64,000 nt of DNA from JBIOHP01 sp044449065 (GCA_044449065.1 JBIOHP010000001.1:200395-264394); one strand, 5' to 3'; numbered from the stretch's first letter, positions 53,309-63,341 are shown. The notes: a model not told the origin generated them from the sequence alone. Program-made: numbers and translations.

Positions 53309-56300
53309 ATGCATTCCAGGCCCGTATCTGATTACTGCGCTGCCGCGGTATTGATGGTATTGCTTACTCAACCGCTTTATTCTCAGGAATCAAAACGGAT
53401 CACAGCGGCTAATCTTCATAGGGAAACGTTTTCGCTTTCGTCCCTTGATTCTACCATCAGGTTGGGGCATCAATTTATCATCGAGGGTTCTGATTCAGTA
53501 TGGTTGGATTCAATTGTAATCCGCCGGGGATTCGATTACTTGATCGATCTCCGCTATGGCACTATTCAATTCCGAAAAGACACCCTACAGGCGCGTTTTA
53601 CAAAGCATGGTAGTAAACACACCGTTGAAATTCTTTATCGTTTCTTTCCATTTACTTTTCAAGATGAATATAAACGCCATGAGGTGGTAATTCATAAAGA
53701 TACTGTCACCGGCAAAGTGGAAAAAATCGCTAAACCGTTCGCGCCATTTACAATCAACGATATTTTCGGTTCCAATATCCAGAAGAGCGGCAGCATCGTG
53801 CGCGGTTTTTCAATGGGCACGAACCGCGATCTTACGCTAAGTTCCGGGTTTCACATGCAAATGTCGGGAAAAATTTCTAATAATATCGACATCGTGGCTG
53901 CACTTACCGATGAAAATATTCCAATCCAACCGGAGGGAACAACACAAAATTTAAATGAAGTCGATAAGGTCTTCGTCCAGATTCGGAGCGCAAATCTCGG
54001 GGCTACGCTTGGTGATTTTAATCTGGGTTTAACCGGCAATGAATTTGGAACATTCAATCGAAAACTGCAAGGGGCGGAAGGCACCGCTCATTATTCCACC
54101 GATCTTACAGACGGCAACGTTTTACTTTCCGCAGCGACCTCGCGGGGAAAATACACCACTAACGATATCCCCGGGCTCGATGCAGTGCAAGGTCCTTACA
54201 CTTTGTTGGGGAAGAATAACCAGCGTAACATCATCGTTATTGCAGGCACGGAAAAGGTCTATGTCGATGGCGAGCTCATGGTACGGGGCGAAATTAACGA
54301 TTACACAATTGATTATTCGAATGCCCAAATTACGTTCACTTCAAAACGGATGATTAACCGCGCATCGCGCATCACCGTTGATTTCCAATACACCGATCAG
54401 CAATATACGCGTAATCTTTTTGCTGCGAAGACCGAGAATAGTTTCTTCAACAATCGGGTCAATTTTCACGCGACCTATATTACCGAAAGCGATGATCAGA
54501 ACTCTCCTATTAATGTAACGTTGAGCGATACCGATAAAGCTGTACTGACAGCGGCAGGAAACAATCAAGCGCTTGCCTCGCGATCAGGTGTGGATTCCCT
54601 GGGGGCTGGCTTAGGCCAGTATATCAAAGTTGATACTACCATTATCATTCCCGATTCAACCGCACCGCGGCACCTGAGTATCTATCGTTATGAGCCGGAG
54701 GATACCTTGCACGCTATCTACTCGGTAACATTTTCCTTCCTGGGCGCGGGGGCTGGCGATTATATAAGGATAACGCCGGGACAATTTCAGTTTGTTGGAA
54801 TCCGGGCAGGGAGCTACGCCCCAATACGATTATTGCCCTTGCCGGAATCTCATTCAATTACCGATTTTGATGGATCTGCACAGATTACCGACGCATTAAA
54901 AGTAAACGGAGAAGTTGCCGTTTCAAACTATAATCAAAATAAGTTTTCAAGTATTGACGAGGCAAATAATTCCGGCTCAGCGGTAAACGTCGGAATACAA
55001 TATGCGCCGGAAAAAATCCGTTTTGGTACTACCGATCTGGGTTCATTGAAATTAGATATTAAGAATCGCTATTTAGCAAAAAACTTCAATCCTATAGATC
55101 GAATTGATCCGATTGAGTTTAATAGGTTATGGAATATTCAGGATAACACGCCCGCCGATGAAAATCTCTTTCAGGCAAATTTAAGTTATCAACCCGTTAC
55201 CTTTGTAAATCTGACCGGAAGCGGAGGACAGGTCAAGAAGGGAGACTATTCTACCTCCAATCGTTACATCTTCGGCGCCAAATTAATAAAAGATGAAATC
55301 CCAAGTGCGGATTATACCGTAGATTTTCTCAATTCGAGAAACGATCTCATACAGGCCACCACCCAATGGATCCGGGACGGGGGAAGCGTTGAATATAAAA
55401 ACAAAACTATTATACCCGGTCTTGGTTATTCGCATGAATACCGGTCGGAGAGTGCCGCCGGTTTGGATACGACATACGGTGGAAGTTTTCGGTTCCGTGA
55501 GATCACTCCACGATTAACGCTTCAGAACATTTCCGGGATGACTCTTAAAACGGATTTCGGTTACCGGGTGGATGATTCTCTCTTTAACAATACTTTAACG
55601 AGAGCGTCTCAAATAATTACACAGCATTATGAATTGCAATTACCTTCAAGCGAATCATTCACTTCTTCGTTAAATGTTACCGTACGTGACAGAAAATTCA
55701 CGAATGATTTTATCACAAGAAATAATGTCGATAGCAAGACGACCCTTCTCCGTTCTCAAACAAGATTCAATCCTTTCAGCCGGGGAATTGAATCTGAGTG
55801 GTTCTATGAGGCGTCCGCGGAACGATCAGCAAAGAATATCCGCATCTTTCAACAGGTGCCCAAAGGGACCGGTAATTATATCTATGCGGGCGATCTGAAC
55901 CATAACCATATCGTCGATGAGCCGGATTTTCAACAGTCGCTATACGACGGCGATTATATAGCGGTTATTGTTCCATCCGATCAATATATTCCGGTCACTG
56001 ACTTAAAAGTGAGTTCGCGCATAAGGTTAAACGGTTCAAAATTTTTTTCGAAGGATAGATGGTATACAACGGCTTTCTCATCTCTATCAAGCGAATCGTA
56101 CCTGAGGGTGTCGGAAAAAAGTTCTAATCCCACGACGAGGGACGTGTATTTTTTACATCTTGGCACATTTCTCAATGACCAGACGACATTGGACGGGAGT
56201 AATCTTATCACCGAGGATTTATACGTTCTTGAGAATAATTCAGCATTTTCGATGCGACTGCATTATGACCAAACGAACGGTTTTACACAATATTCGCTTC

Positions 56301-56830
56301 AAAATGAACGAGTTTATAATCATGAACAAAGCATACGTTTGCGCTGGCATTTAGTGGAAGAAATATCAAACCAGATCGATGTGATTCAAAAAATTGATAA
56401 CCTCTCATCCACTCAATTGAGCAACAGGGTGAGGGGTATCGCTTCAAGTAGTCTCTCAAGTGATTGGTCGTATCGTCCTGTTCAAAAAGTCGAACTTGGA
56501 TTTAAATTTGGTGTGGGAAGAGCAATAAATTTTGATACAACCACCGCAAATCTCAACGATCAGTCTGTGCGATTGAATTATTCTATTGAGACCAAAGGAC
56601 AAGCGCGGGTGGAGTTTTCACGCGAAGAGGTTTTGATGACGAATCCCGGACTATTGTTCCCCTATGAACTGACCGGTGGAAAGGTTGTGGGCAAAACATG
56701 GCTTTGGAGGTTCGGCTTCGACTATCGCATCACCGATTTTCTTCAATCATCGGTTAATTACGAAGGTCGGAGCGAAAATAATAGCGTGCCAATTCACACA
56801 GGCAGAGCCGAGGTGAGAGCATTTTTTTAA
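53309..56830 (+). CDS. Large outer-membrane beta-rich protein, unknown function
   Basis: A 1173-residue exported protein. CAAAVLMVLLTQPLYSQES is the signal peptide. The region IAGTEKVYVDGELMVRGEIN then DYTIDYSNAQITFTSKR (about residues 310-350) is a recurrent module in SprA-like and other large surface proteins of Bacteroidota relatives. Around 160-240 there are porin-like strands (GFHMQMSGKISNNIDIVAAL), and from about 560 to the end regularly spaced amphipathic strands, closing with ...RAEVRAFF, the C-terminal Phe expected for barrel insertion. YAGDLNHNHIVDEPDFQQSL near 858 resembles a calcium-binding dockerin-like loop. No enzyme motif; a large barrel receptor or translocon part is plausible. 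Its C-terminus has no T9SS tail. Confidence 0.65.
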   Translation: MHSRPVSDYCAAAVLMVLLTQPLYSQESKRITAANLHRETFSLSSLDSTIRLGHQFIIEGSDSVWLDSIVIRRGFDYLIDLRYGTIQFRKDTLQARFTKHGSKHTVEILYRFFPFTFQDEYKRHEVVIHKDTVTGKVEKIAKPFAPFTINDIFGSNIQKSGSIVRGFSMGTNRDLTLSSGFHMQMSGKISNNIDIVAALTDENIPIQPEGTTQNLNEVDKVFVQIRSANLGATLGDFNLGLTGNEFGTFNRKLQGAEGTAHYSTDLTDGNVLLSAATSRGKYTTNDIPGLDAVQGPYTLLGKNNQRNIIVIAGTEKVYVDGELMVRGEINDYTIDYSNAQITFTSKRMINRASRITVDFQYTDQQYTRNLFAAKTENSFFNNRVNFHATYITESDDQNSPINVTLSDTDKAVLTAAGNNQALASRSGVDSLGAGLGQYIKVDTTIIIPDSTAPRHLSIYRYEPEDTLHAIYSVTFSFLGAGAGDYIRITPGQFQFVGIRAGSYAPIRLLPLPESHSITDFDGSAQITDALKVNGEVAVSNYNQNKFSSIDEANNSGSAVNVGIQYAPEKIRFGTTDLGSLKLDIKNRYLAKNFNPIDRIDPIEFNRLWNIQDNTPADENLFQANLSYQPVTFVNLTGSGGQVKKGDYSTSNRYIFGAKLIKDEIPSADYTVDFLNSRNDLIQATTQWIRDGGSVEYKNKTIIPGLGYSHEYRSESAAGLDTTYGGSFRFREITPRLTLQNISGMTLKTDFGYRVDDSLFNNTLTRASQIITQHYELQLPSSESFTSSLNVTVRDRKFTNDFITRNNVDSKTTLLRSQTRFNPFSRGIESEWFYEASAERSAKNIRIFQQVPKGTGNYIYAGDLNHNHIVDEPDFQQSLYDGDYIAVIVPSDQYIPVTDLKVSSRIRLNGSKFFSKDRWYTTAFSSLSSESYLRVSEKSSNPTTRDVYFLHLGTFLNDQTTLDGSNLITEDLYVLENNSAFSMRLHYDQTNGFTQYSLQNERVYNHEQSIRLRWHLVEEISNQIDVIQKIDNLSSTQLSNRVRGIASSSLSSDWSYRPVQKVELGFKFGVGRAINFDTTTANLNDQSVRLNYSIETKGQARVEFSREEVLMTNPGLLFPYELTGGKVVGKTWLWRFGFDYRITDFLQSSVNYEGRSENNSVPIHTGRAEVRAFF

Positions 56831-56854
56831 AATATATCTTTTGGTTTCACGTCG

Positions 56855-56901
56855 TTTCACGAGCAGCAAAAAATATTTAAAAAAATATTATTTTTGTGAA
56901 A
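56855..56901. terminator. AT-rich nested hairpin
   Basis: TTTCAC (56855-56860) pairs with GTGAAA (56896-56901), and inner AAAAAATATTT can pair with AAATATTATTTTT. It lies 25 bp after the outer-membrane protein gene, so a terminator is the simplest reading. The remaining bases to 57115 contain only a 42-codon frame (56936-57064) without recognisable motif. Confidence 0.45.
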
Positions 56902-57115
56902 TTTTCTCTTGCTTTTCAAAATCTTTCTCATTATAATGAACCTCACCAAGCACGATACCATTTCAGGTAAGAGTAAGAATAAAAAAGAATTTCACGCAGT
57001 AGTTTTGACACAAGTAATAGGGACGTGGAAATTATTCCAGCGAGATAATCGGGGTCGCGGATAAATAGTCCAAGCACGTATTGCAAATCATAATATTAGT
57101 ATAAATAAAAAAAAT

Positions 57116-57733
57116 ATGCATGAATATATTGCAACCCTGGAACCCGCACGAGTTGCAACAGCTATGAGGAAAGTTAAGAGTCAGGGAATTGATCGTAAAG
57201 GTTCTATCCTAACTAATCGCATCGCAACAAAAGTTTACTGTACATCATTCGAATCGAGAATTGGCAAGATTTACGTCGCGTCTTCCGATCGTGGCGTTTG
57301 TAAAATAAGTGTTCCCAAAGAAACACACAAAGATTTTTTTAACTGGTTGAATGATCATTTTAATACTGATGCGGTTGTCGATAATCGTTCAAAAAATAAA
57401 GATATCATTGATCAATTAAATAGGTATTTTAACGGTAAATTGGTAAAGTTTACCTCCCCTGTCGACCTCATCGGCACGGAGTTTCAGCTTCGCGTGTGGA
57501 AAGAATTAACGAAAATTAGTTACGGTTCTACCGCAACCTATAAGCAAATCGCAAAACGCTTATCGATGCCGGGCGCTACGCAAGCAATCGGTAAAGCGAA
57601 TTGCGCTAACCCCCTGCCGATCATCATACCCTGTCACAGGGTGCTTGGCGCGAAGGGTTCGCTCGTCGGATATTCCTGCGGCATTAAGACCAAAGAATTT
57701 CTCCTCCGCCTCGAAGGCGCAATTATCTTGTAG
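57116..57733 (+). CDS. ogt: Methylated-DNA-[protein]-cysteine S-methyltransferase
   Basis: A 205-residue suicide repair protein that removes O6-alkyl groups from guanine. The active site PCHRVLG has the acceptor cysteine near residue 173, preceded by GTEFQLRVWKELTKISYGST and YKQIAKRL (DNA-binding helix) and ATQAIGKANCANPLPIIIPC. About 35 extra N-terminal residues (MHEYIATLEPARVATAMRKV) precede the usual N-terminal domain and are of unknown role; they vaguely resemble the linker that joins the AraC-type helices in Ada. No strong ribosome site precedes the ATG in the A-rich leader. Confidence 0.93.
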   Translation: MHEYIATLEPARVATAMRKVKSQGIDRKGSILTNRIATKVYCTSFESRIGKIYVASSDRGVCKISVPKETHKDFFNWLNDHFNTDAVVDNRSKNKDIIDQLNRYFNGKLVKFTSPVDLIGTEFQLRVWKELTKISYGSTATYKQIAKRLSMPGATQAIGKANCANPLPIIIPCHRVLGAKGSLVGYSCGIKTKEFLLRLEGAIIL

Positions 57734-57897
57734 GAAGATAATTCCGTTAATCTTCGTTCTCCAACCCAGAGCAGGGATATGAGGACTGCGTTGATTTCGC
57801 TCGGATTGATGCTTTGATTGATCACTCCGGATTATCAAATTCTCCTGTCGACCTGCCTCGAACGATATTTCCAAACAAGAATGTAATCGGATCGTCA

Positions 57898-57964
57898 GGA
57901 AAATATTGTTAATGGATAATATTTTCCCCGTTGACGATTTTTCCTTGGAGGAGTGGAAAATATT
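57898..57964. promoter_or_regulatory. Palindromic GGAAAATATT sites upstream of the helicase gene
   Basis: GGAAAATATT (57898-57907) and its exact inverse AATATTTTCC (57918-57927) are separated by 10 bp, and a third GGAAAATATT lies at 57955-57964, 36 bp before the helicase start. A pair of half-sites one helical turn apart suits a dimeric regulator; a hairpin is the alternative. No regulator is known to me. Confidence 0.4.
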
Positions 57965-57999
57965 TTTTATTTTTATTTATTTCGATGTGAATTGTACGC

Positions 58000-60216
58000 A
58001 TGACATTTCTTAGTCAATTAAATCCCGTTCAGAAGGAAGCCGCCAAAACGGTTGAAGGACCCGTGATGATTGTTGCCGGCGCCGGCAGCGGTAAGACGCG
58101 TCTCTTGACGTACCGCATAGCGTATCTCATTTCCATCGGCGTTCCAGCATATCAAATTTTATCGCTCACGTTTACCAACAAAGCTGCCAACGAAATGAAA
58201 GAACGCATCACCTCGCTCGTGGGTTCGAAAAGTTCCTCGATCTGGATGGGTACATTTCATTCCATGTTCGCTCGAATCCTGAGGAAAGAATGTTCCAAGA
58301 TCGGTTACGAAAGCAACTTCACGATCTACGATAGCGCGGATAGTTTAACAGCGATAAAAAATATCATGGAATCTATCGGCATATCCACCCAGCGTTTCAA
58401 TCCAAATGCGATTCGCTCGAAGATCAGCGCAGCGAAGAATGCTCTGGTAACTCCCGGTGAATATCTGAATCAGTCCTCAGACCTGTTCGAAGAAAAAACC
58501 TCCGAAGTATATGCAGAATACCGGAAAGTTCTAAAGAAGAACAACGCCATGGATTTCGACGACCTCCTCCTGAAACCCATAGAGCTCTTTGAACATCATA
58601 AAGCGATTCTCGAACAGTACCAGGATCGTTTCCGCTTCATCCTCGTCGACGAGTACCAGGACACGAATAAGGCGCAGTATAAGTTAATTCAGCACCTCGC
58701 TTCCAGGTATAAGAATATTTGCGTCGTTGGCGATGACGCGCAAAGTATTTATGCCTTCCGCGGCGCGGATATTCAAAACATCCTCGATTTTGAGAAGGAT
58801 TTTCCCGCGGCAAAAGTGTTTCACCTTGAACAAAATTATCGTTCCACCGGAAATATTCTTGCCGCTGCCGATAGGGTTATTAAAAATAATATTCACCAGA
58901 TTCAAAAGAATCTGTGGACGGAAAATCCTGCAGGAGAGTTGATTTCCCTGATTGAATGTGAAGACGACCGGGATGAGGGAATGCGAATTGTCTCCCGTAT
59001 ATCCGATGATTGCCATCGTTTTAAAATTGACCTTAAAGATTTTGCCATTCTCTATCGTACAAACGCCCAGTCCCGTTCGCTCGAGGATGCTCTGAGGAAA
59101 AACAATATCCCGTATACCATCGTTGGAGGGATAGAGTTCTATCAACGGAAAGAAATTAAAGATGTCCTCGCGTATTTGCGCGTACTCGTCAACCCGGTAG
59201 ATAATGAGAGTTTCCTCCGCATCGTCAATTATCCAAACAGGGGAATAGGCGATGTAAATCTCGGCAGGCTGGTTGAATTTTCCGGTAAGCGGGAAATGAC
59301 CCTGCTTGAAGCCGCCGGTAAAGCCGCAGAAATAACCGAGCTTACCGAATCCGCGCGGCGGGGGTTGAAGCAAGTGGCGTCGTTATTTAATAAATATATG
59401 AATTTAAAAGAATCTCTTTCGGCGAGCGAGTTATCCCGATCTCTCGTGGATGAAATTGGAATTCTCGCCATGTTTAAATCTGAAGCGACACGCGAAGCAT
59501 TGGGGCGTTGGGAGAACGTACAGGAATTGCTCTCCGCAATCTCGGAAGCAGCCGATACCAATCCGGAATTTACTCTTGAAAAGTTTCTCGAAGATGTCGC
59601 GCTCGTTTCCGATATCGATCAATGGAGCGACGAGCAAAATGCCGTAACGCTAATGACCCTCCATAGCGCTAAAGGATTGGAATTTCCAGTCGTATTTATT
59701 ACCGGGCTTGAAGAAGGTCTCTTTCCTTTTTATAACACGGAAATTGATAAAAAAGAACTTGAGGAAGAGCGCCGGCTCTATTATGTCGGCATCACACGAG
59801 CAAAGAGGAAATTATACCTCAGTTACGCCCGCTCGCGGTACCGGTTCGGTGATTTGACGTATCCTTCGCCTTCACGATTTATTGATGAGATAGGGGAGGA
59901 GTTCGTTGAAACTCCCGCGCGCCACCGGCAGGAACGAACGGTGATTCATGATCATGTTGCTGCGAAAACAAAAACGCGCGCCCGGCAGAAGGATACAACC
60001 TCTTCGTATTTTACAGATGAGTCTCCCGATTATGAGAATGAATCGGATATCTCCCGCGAATTGAAGGTGGGTATATTCGTTGAACATGAATTATTCGGAA
60101 AGGGGAGAATTTTAAGTCTGACCGGCAGCGGCGAAGCAAGCAAGGCGGTGGTTGAATTTCCTAACATCGGCAGAAAAAACCTGCTCTTAAAATATGCCAA
60201 CCTAAAATTATTATGA
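58000..60216 (+). CDS. UvrD/PcrA-type superfamily 1 DNA helicase
   Basis: A 738-residue 3'-to-5' DNA helicase. QKEAAKTVEGPVMIVAGAGS leads into GKTR (Walker A, 27-33), LVDEYQDTN near 216 is motif II, CVVGDDAQSIYAFRGADIQN motif III, LEQNYRST motif IV, TLHSAKGLEFPVVFITGLEE motif V and YVGITRAKRKLYLSYARSR motif VI. The C-terminal VGIFVEHELFGKGRILSLTG and VVEFPNIGRKNLLLKYANL is the PcrA-type Tudor domain that binds RNA polymerase. It acts in repair, replication restart and transcription-coupled repair. It overlaps the following membrane protein gene by ATGA. Confidence 0.95.
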   Translation: MTFLSQLNPVQKEAAKTVEGPVMIVAGAGSGKTRLLTYRIAYLISIGVPAYQILSLTFTNKAANEMKERITSLVGSKSSSIWMGTFHSMFARILRKECSKIGYESNFTIYDSADSLTAIKNIMESIGISTQRFNPNAIRSKISAAKNALVTPGEYLNQSSDLFEEKTSEVYAEYRKVLKKNNAMDFDDLLLKPIELFEHHKAILEQYQDRFRFILVDEYQDTNKAQYKLIQHLASRYKNICVVGDDAQSIYAFRGADIQNILDFEKDFPAAKVFHLEQNYRSTGNILAAADRVIKNNIHQIQKNLWTENPAGELISLIECEDDRDEGMRIVSRISDDCHRFKIDLKDFAILYRTNAQSRSLEDALRKNNIPYTIVGGIEFYQRKEIKDVLAYLRVLVNPVDNESFLRIVNYPNRGIGDVNLGRLVEFSGKREMTLLEAAGKAAEITELTESARRGLKQVASLFNKYMNLKESLSASELSRSLVDEIGILAMFKSEATREALGRWENVQELLSAISEAADTNPEFTLEKFLEDVALVSDIDQWSDEQNAVTLMTLHSAKGLEFPVVFITGLEEGLFPFYNTEIDKKELEEERRLYYVGITRAKRKLYLSYARSRYRFGDLTYPSPSRFIDEIGEEFVETPARHRQERTVIHDHVAAKTKTRARQKDTTSSYFTDESPDYENESDISRELKVGIFVEHELFGKGRILSLTGSGEASKAVVEFPNIGRKNLLLKYANLKLL

Positions 60217-61154
60217 AGAATTCTCTTACCGGATTTTTCAGATCCCTTGGCGAATCGATCAAGTATTATCTGAAAGGAATATTCCACCGATTCATGGATG
60301 ATGATATTATTCTCTATGGCTCGGCGATCGCGTTTAATGCCATCATGTGCCTCATCCCCTTGTTGCTTCTTCTCTCAGCGCTGATCGGTATGTTTCTGAA
60401 TTCATCCACCCAAACTTTTCAACGGATCAACGAGCTTCTGAATACGGCATTTCCCGATCAACCGTATGCCAATAAAATTAAATTGACCATCCAGGGAATC
60501 GTGTATGGGATTATGGTGCACAGGAAATCCTTCGGCTGGATCAGTTTACTACTCCTGGTATGGACGGCAACGTTTATGTTTGATGGGCTGAGAACTGTGT
60601 TGAACAGAATTTTTAAAGTTCAGCCGCGAAAACATTTCTTCCTGAGGAATCTCGAAAATATCATTTCTGTGATTGTGATTATGGTTCTGTTCCTGATAGC
60701 CAACGCGTTTTTTTGGTTGTCCGGCGTGCTGGGATCGTTCATCGATAAGTCGCCCGACTTGAAAGAGATGTTTGCTAATAAATTACCCCATTCATTTCCT
60801 ATTCTTATTACCGGCATTCTGGTGGTTGGGATATTTTATATCGTATATCAATTCATTCCTGATAAGAGGATACCGGTTAAATCGGCTTTAGCTGCGACAT
60901 TTTCTGCAACAGGACTCTGGCTTGTTTCCGGTAAAGCGTTTGAGATCTATCTTGTAAAAATCGCAACCTTTAATCAATTATACGGCACGTATACTTTTAT
61001 CCTTGTATTTTTGCTGTGGATTCAATATTCATCGATCATTTATATAATTGGAGCGATTATCGGGCAATTACACCGGGAGCGGAGGGAATTTCCTCAGATT
61101 GTAGTCCCTTCTAACGAACAAAATTTAACCGAAATGAATCCTAAAGAAGGATAA
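60213..61154 (+). CDS. YihY/BrkB family membrane protein
   Basis: A 313-residue protein with about six hydrophobic helices. DDDIILYGSAIAFNAIMCLI and PLLLLLSALIGMF are the N-terminal signature of the YihY/virulence factor BrkB family (once called RNase BN); RVPVK-like RIPVKSALAATFSATGLWL and YGTYTFILVFLLWIQYSSII are the C-terminal one. The function of the family is unsettled; a transporter-like role is likely. ATGA overlap with the helicase gene means translational coupling. Confidence 0.9.
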   Translation: MKNSLTGFFRSLGESIKYYLKGIFHRFMDDDIILYGSAIAFNAIMCLIPLLLLLSALIGMFLNSSTQTFQRINELLNTAFPDQPYANKIKLTIQGIVYGIMVHRKSFGWISLLLLVWTATFMFDGLRTVLNRIFKVQPRKHFFLRNLENIISVIVIMVLFLIANAFFWLSGVLGSFIDKSPDLKEMFANKLPHSFPILITGILVVGIFYIVYQFIPDKRIPVKSALAATFSATGLWLVSGKAFEIYLVKIATFNQLYGTYTFILVFLLWIQYSSIIYIIGAIIGQLHRERREFPQIVVPSNEQNLTEMNPKEG

Positions 61155-61279
61155 AGCCGACCTGCGTTATTCGTTAATGACATAATAACATGCATAAGTG
61201 TGCATAAATTTGACTCTGGAATAAATAGTTGGTAGATTGCGGATAAGATACTTCCTTAAACAAAGGTGTAGGTGAACGA

Positions 61280-61516
61280 ATGGAAAACATGGTAAAAATT
61301 GCGACATTGCCCAATGATGTGGAAGCTCATCTTGCACAGGCAACCCTTTCTGCCGCACGAATCGAATCATTCTTAAAGATTGATGATGTAGGCGGTATGT
61401 TTCCCTTCCTCGAGACCACGGAAGGGATTGAGCTACTCGTCGCTCCCGAGGATGTGGAAGAAGCAACGAACCTGTTAACTAAAGAATCTCATCCGTCAGA
61501 AGATTTGGCAGTGTAA
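61280..61516 (+). CDS. DUF2007 small protein
   Basis: A 78-residue protein. MVKIATLPNDVEAHLAQATL, SAARIESFLKID and GIELLVAPEDVEEATNLL form the DUF2007 fold, a small GlnB-like ferredoxin domain of unknown function. AGGTG stands six bases before the ATG. It is separate from the upstream gene (125 bp) and followed by a REP-containing gap. Confidence 0.85.
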   Translation: MENMVKIATLPNDVEAHLAQATLSAARIESFLKIDDVGGMFPFLETTEGIELLVAPEDVEEATNLLTKESHPSEDLAV

Positions 61517-61542
61517 TTTCCCGCTCCGAGAGACGATGTAAA

Positions 61543-61636
61543 ACGTCATCGCGAGTCCGCCCGTATTACCCGCAGTCTTTTTGGCGGGAGGCGGACGTCG
61601 CCTGCCCGACTGCGTCGTTCCGGCGGGCGATCTCCT
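61543..61636. repeat. REP element, long version
   Basis: Begins CGTCATCGCGAGTCCGCCCG and ends CGGGCGATCTCCTCA, with GGAGGCGGACGTCGC inside and an extra GC-rich palindrome (CGACTGCGTCGTTCCGGCGG region). It is the same type as the unit at 50541. The rest of the 323-bp gap to 61839 holds no gene. Confidence 0.75.
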
Positions 61637-61839
61637 CATATCACTGAAAAATGCGGAAGTTCTAAACTCGTCTGAGTGATTACGTGGAGTTTTTATTTCG
61701 TTCCAAACCATCCAGATAATTATGAATCATCACCGGTAAAAATCCTTCTCCATCAAGTTAAAACGCGAAATTACTTGCTTCTCTCGATTCCTTTCCCTAT
61801 TTTGCCTAAACATTTTTTTAACCAAAACAGAGACTAACA

Positions 61840-63333
61840 GTGCAACTCCACCAGTTATTCAGAAGAAAAAATCTTGATGACATATTAAAAGACGCTGAGG
61901 CAAACGAGAACAAGTTAAAGCGCGCTCTGGGCGCGTTCGATGTGACGATGTTAGGCATCGGGGCGATCATCGGCGCGGGAATCTTTGCCACCGTAGGGAC
62001 TGCTGCGGCTGGCGATGCGGCGCGGCTCGGAGCCGGTCCGGCATTGATTCTCTCTTTTGTTCTCACCGCTATCGCATGCGGGTTTGCCGCGTTGTGCTAC
62101 GCGGAGTTTGCCGCAATGGTGCCGATCTCCGGCAGCGCGTATACCTATTCGTATGCCACCCTTGGCGAGTTAATCGCATGGATCATCGGGTGGGACCTTA
62201 TCATCGAATATGCCGTGGGAAATGTTGCCGTGGCGATTAGCTGGGCAAATTATTTTAAAACATTTGTCGCGGGCTTTGGCGTCAATATCCCCGATTGGCT
62301 TACCACCGATTACCGCACCGCAGCCCGTATTCCAGGTTTGTTTGAATCTGCGCCGCATATTTTAGGTATCCCCATCGTTTTTAATATTCTCGCTATTTCT
62401 ATCGTCGCGGCAATAACGGTCGTCCTTGTGATTGGCATCCGGGAGAGCGCTACGATGAATACGAGCATGGTGATGTTGAAGCTTGTCGTCCTCGCGTTCT
62501 TTATTTTTATCGGATTTAAATTTGTCCATCCCGAAAACTGGAAACCATTCGCGCCGAACGGCTGGGCGGGTGTTCAGGCGGGCGCGGCGGTGGTATTTTT
62601 CGCGTATATCGGATTCGACGCGGTTTCAACCGTAGCGGAAGAAGTGAAGAACCCCAAACGCGATCTTCCTATCGGCATTATCGGTTCGCTGATTATTTGC
62701 ACGGTGGTGTATATCATCGTCGCTGCTGTGTTTACCGGCATCATCCCGTTTGAGACATTACGTCACATGCTTGCCACGCAACAGGCGGAGCCGCTCACGC
62801 TCGCGCTGCAATACGCCAATATCGGAAAATGGTCAACGGTCGCAATCGGTATTGTAGCGTTCGGCTCGGTTATCGCCCATACCGCCGTGCTGTTAGTATT
62901 CCAGATGGGACAGCCAAGGATTTTCTTCTCGATGGCGCGCGATGGTTTGCTTCCAAAGTCGTTTGCCAAAGTGCATCCCAAATACCAAACACCGTATGTT
63001 ACGACGATTATGACCGGGGTGGCGGTTGGCGTCTGCTCCATGTTCACCAGCATCGATGAGATGGTCGATCTGACGAATATCGGCACGTTGTTCGCGTTTA
63101 TTCTCGTCTGTCTCGGCATTATCATTCTACGTAAGCGCGAGCCGGATCGCCCCCGCGGCTTTAAAACGCCGTGGGTGCCCGTTATACCGATTCTCGGCAT
63201 TATCTCGTGCATGTACCTCGCTCTCGGCCTCCCCTGGATAACCTGGGTGCGGTTTGGCGGGTGGCTGGTGATTGGCATGGTGGTGTATTTTATGTACGGG
63301 TATAAGAGGAGCGGTCTGCACCAGAGGGTGTAA
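61840..63333 (+). CDS. APC family amino-acid permease
   Basis: A 497-residue transporter with about 12 to 13 membrane helices. It starts at a GTG (VTMLGIGAIIGAGIFATVGT follows near residues 35-54), which is the conserved unwound-helix motif of APC transporters; PISGSAYTYSYATLGELIAW, VFFAYIGFDAVSTVAEEVKN and RNP-like NPKRDLPIGIIGSL are further CAT-group blocks. It resembles the YfnA/CAT-like cationic amino-acid permeases. GC content is above that of the window average. A GC-rich hairpin follows eight bases after the stop. Confidence 0.9.
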   Translation: MQLHQLFRRKNLDDILKDAEANENKLKRALGAFDVTMLGIGAIIGAGIFATVGTAAAGDAARLGAGPALILSFVLTAIACGFAALCYAEFAAMVPISGSAYTYSYATLGELIAWIIGWDLIIEYAVGNVAVAISWANYFKTFVAGFGVNIPDWLTTDYRTAARIPGLFESAPHILGIPIVFNILAISIVAAITVVLVIGIRESATMNTSMVMLKLVVLAFFIFIGFKFVHPENWKPFAPNGWAGVQAGAAVVFFAYIGFDAVSTVAEEVKNPKRDLPIGIIGSLIICTVVYIIVAAVFTGIIPFETLRHMLATQQAEPLTLALQYANIGKWSTVAIGIVAFGSVIAHTAVLLVFQMGQPRIFFSMARDGLLPKSFAKVHPKYQTPYVTTIMTGVAVGVCSMFTSIDEMVDLTNIGTLFAFILVCLGIIILRKREPDRPRGFKTPWVPVIPILGIISCMYLALGLPWITWVRFGGWLVIGMVVYFMYGYKRSGLHQRV

Positions 63334-63341
63334 AGTATTTT

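Noticed and set aside
58684..59373. 229-codon minus-strand frame inside the helicase gene
   Set aside because: It is antisense to a clearly conserved UvrD/PcrA gene, has no domain pattern and reflects codon bias of the real gene.
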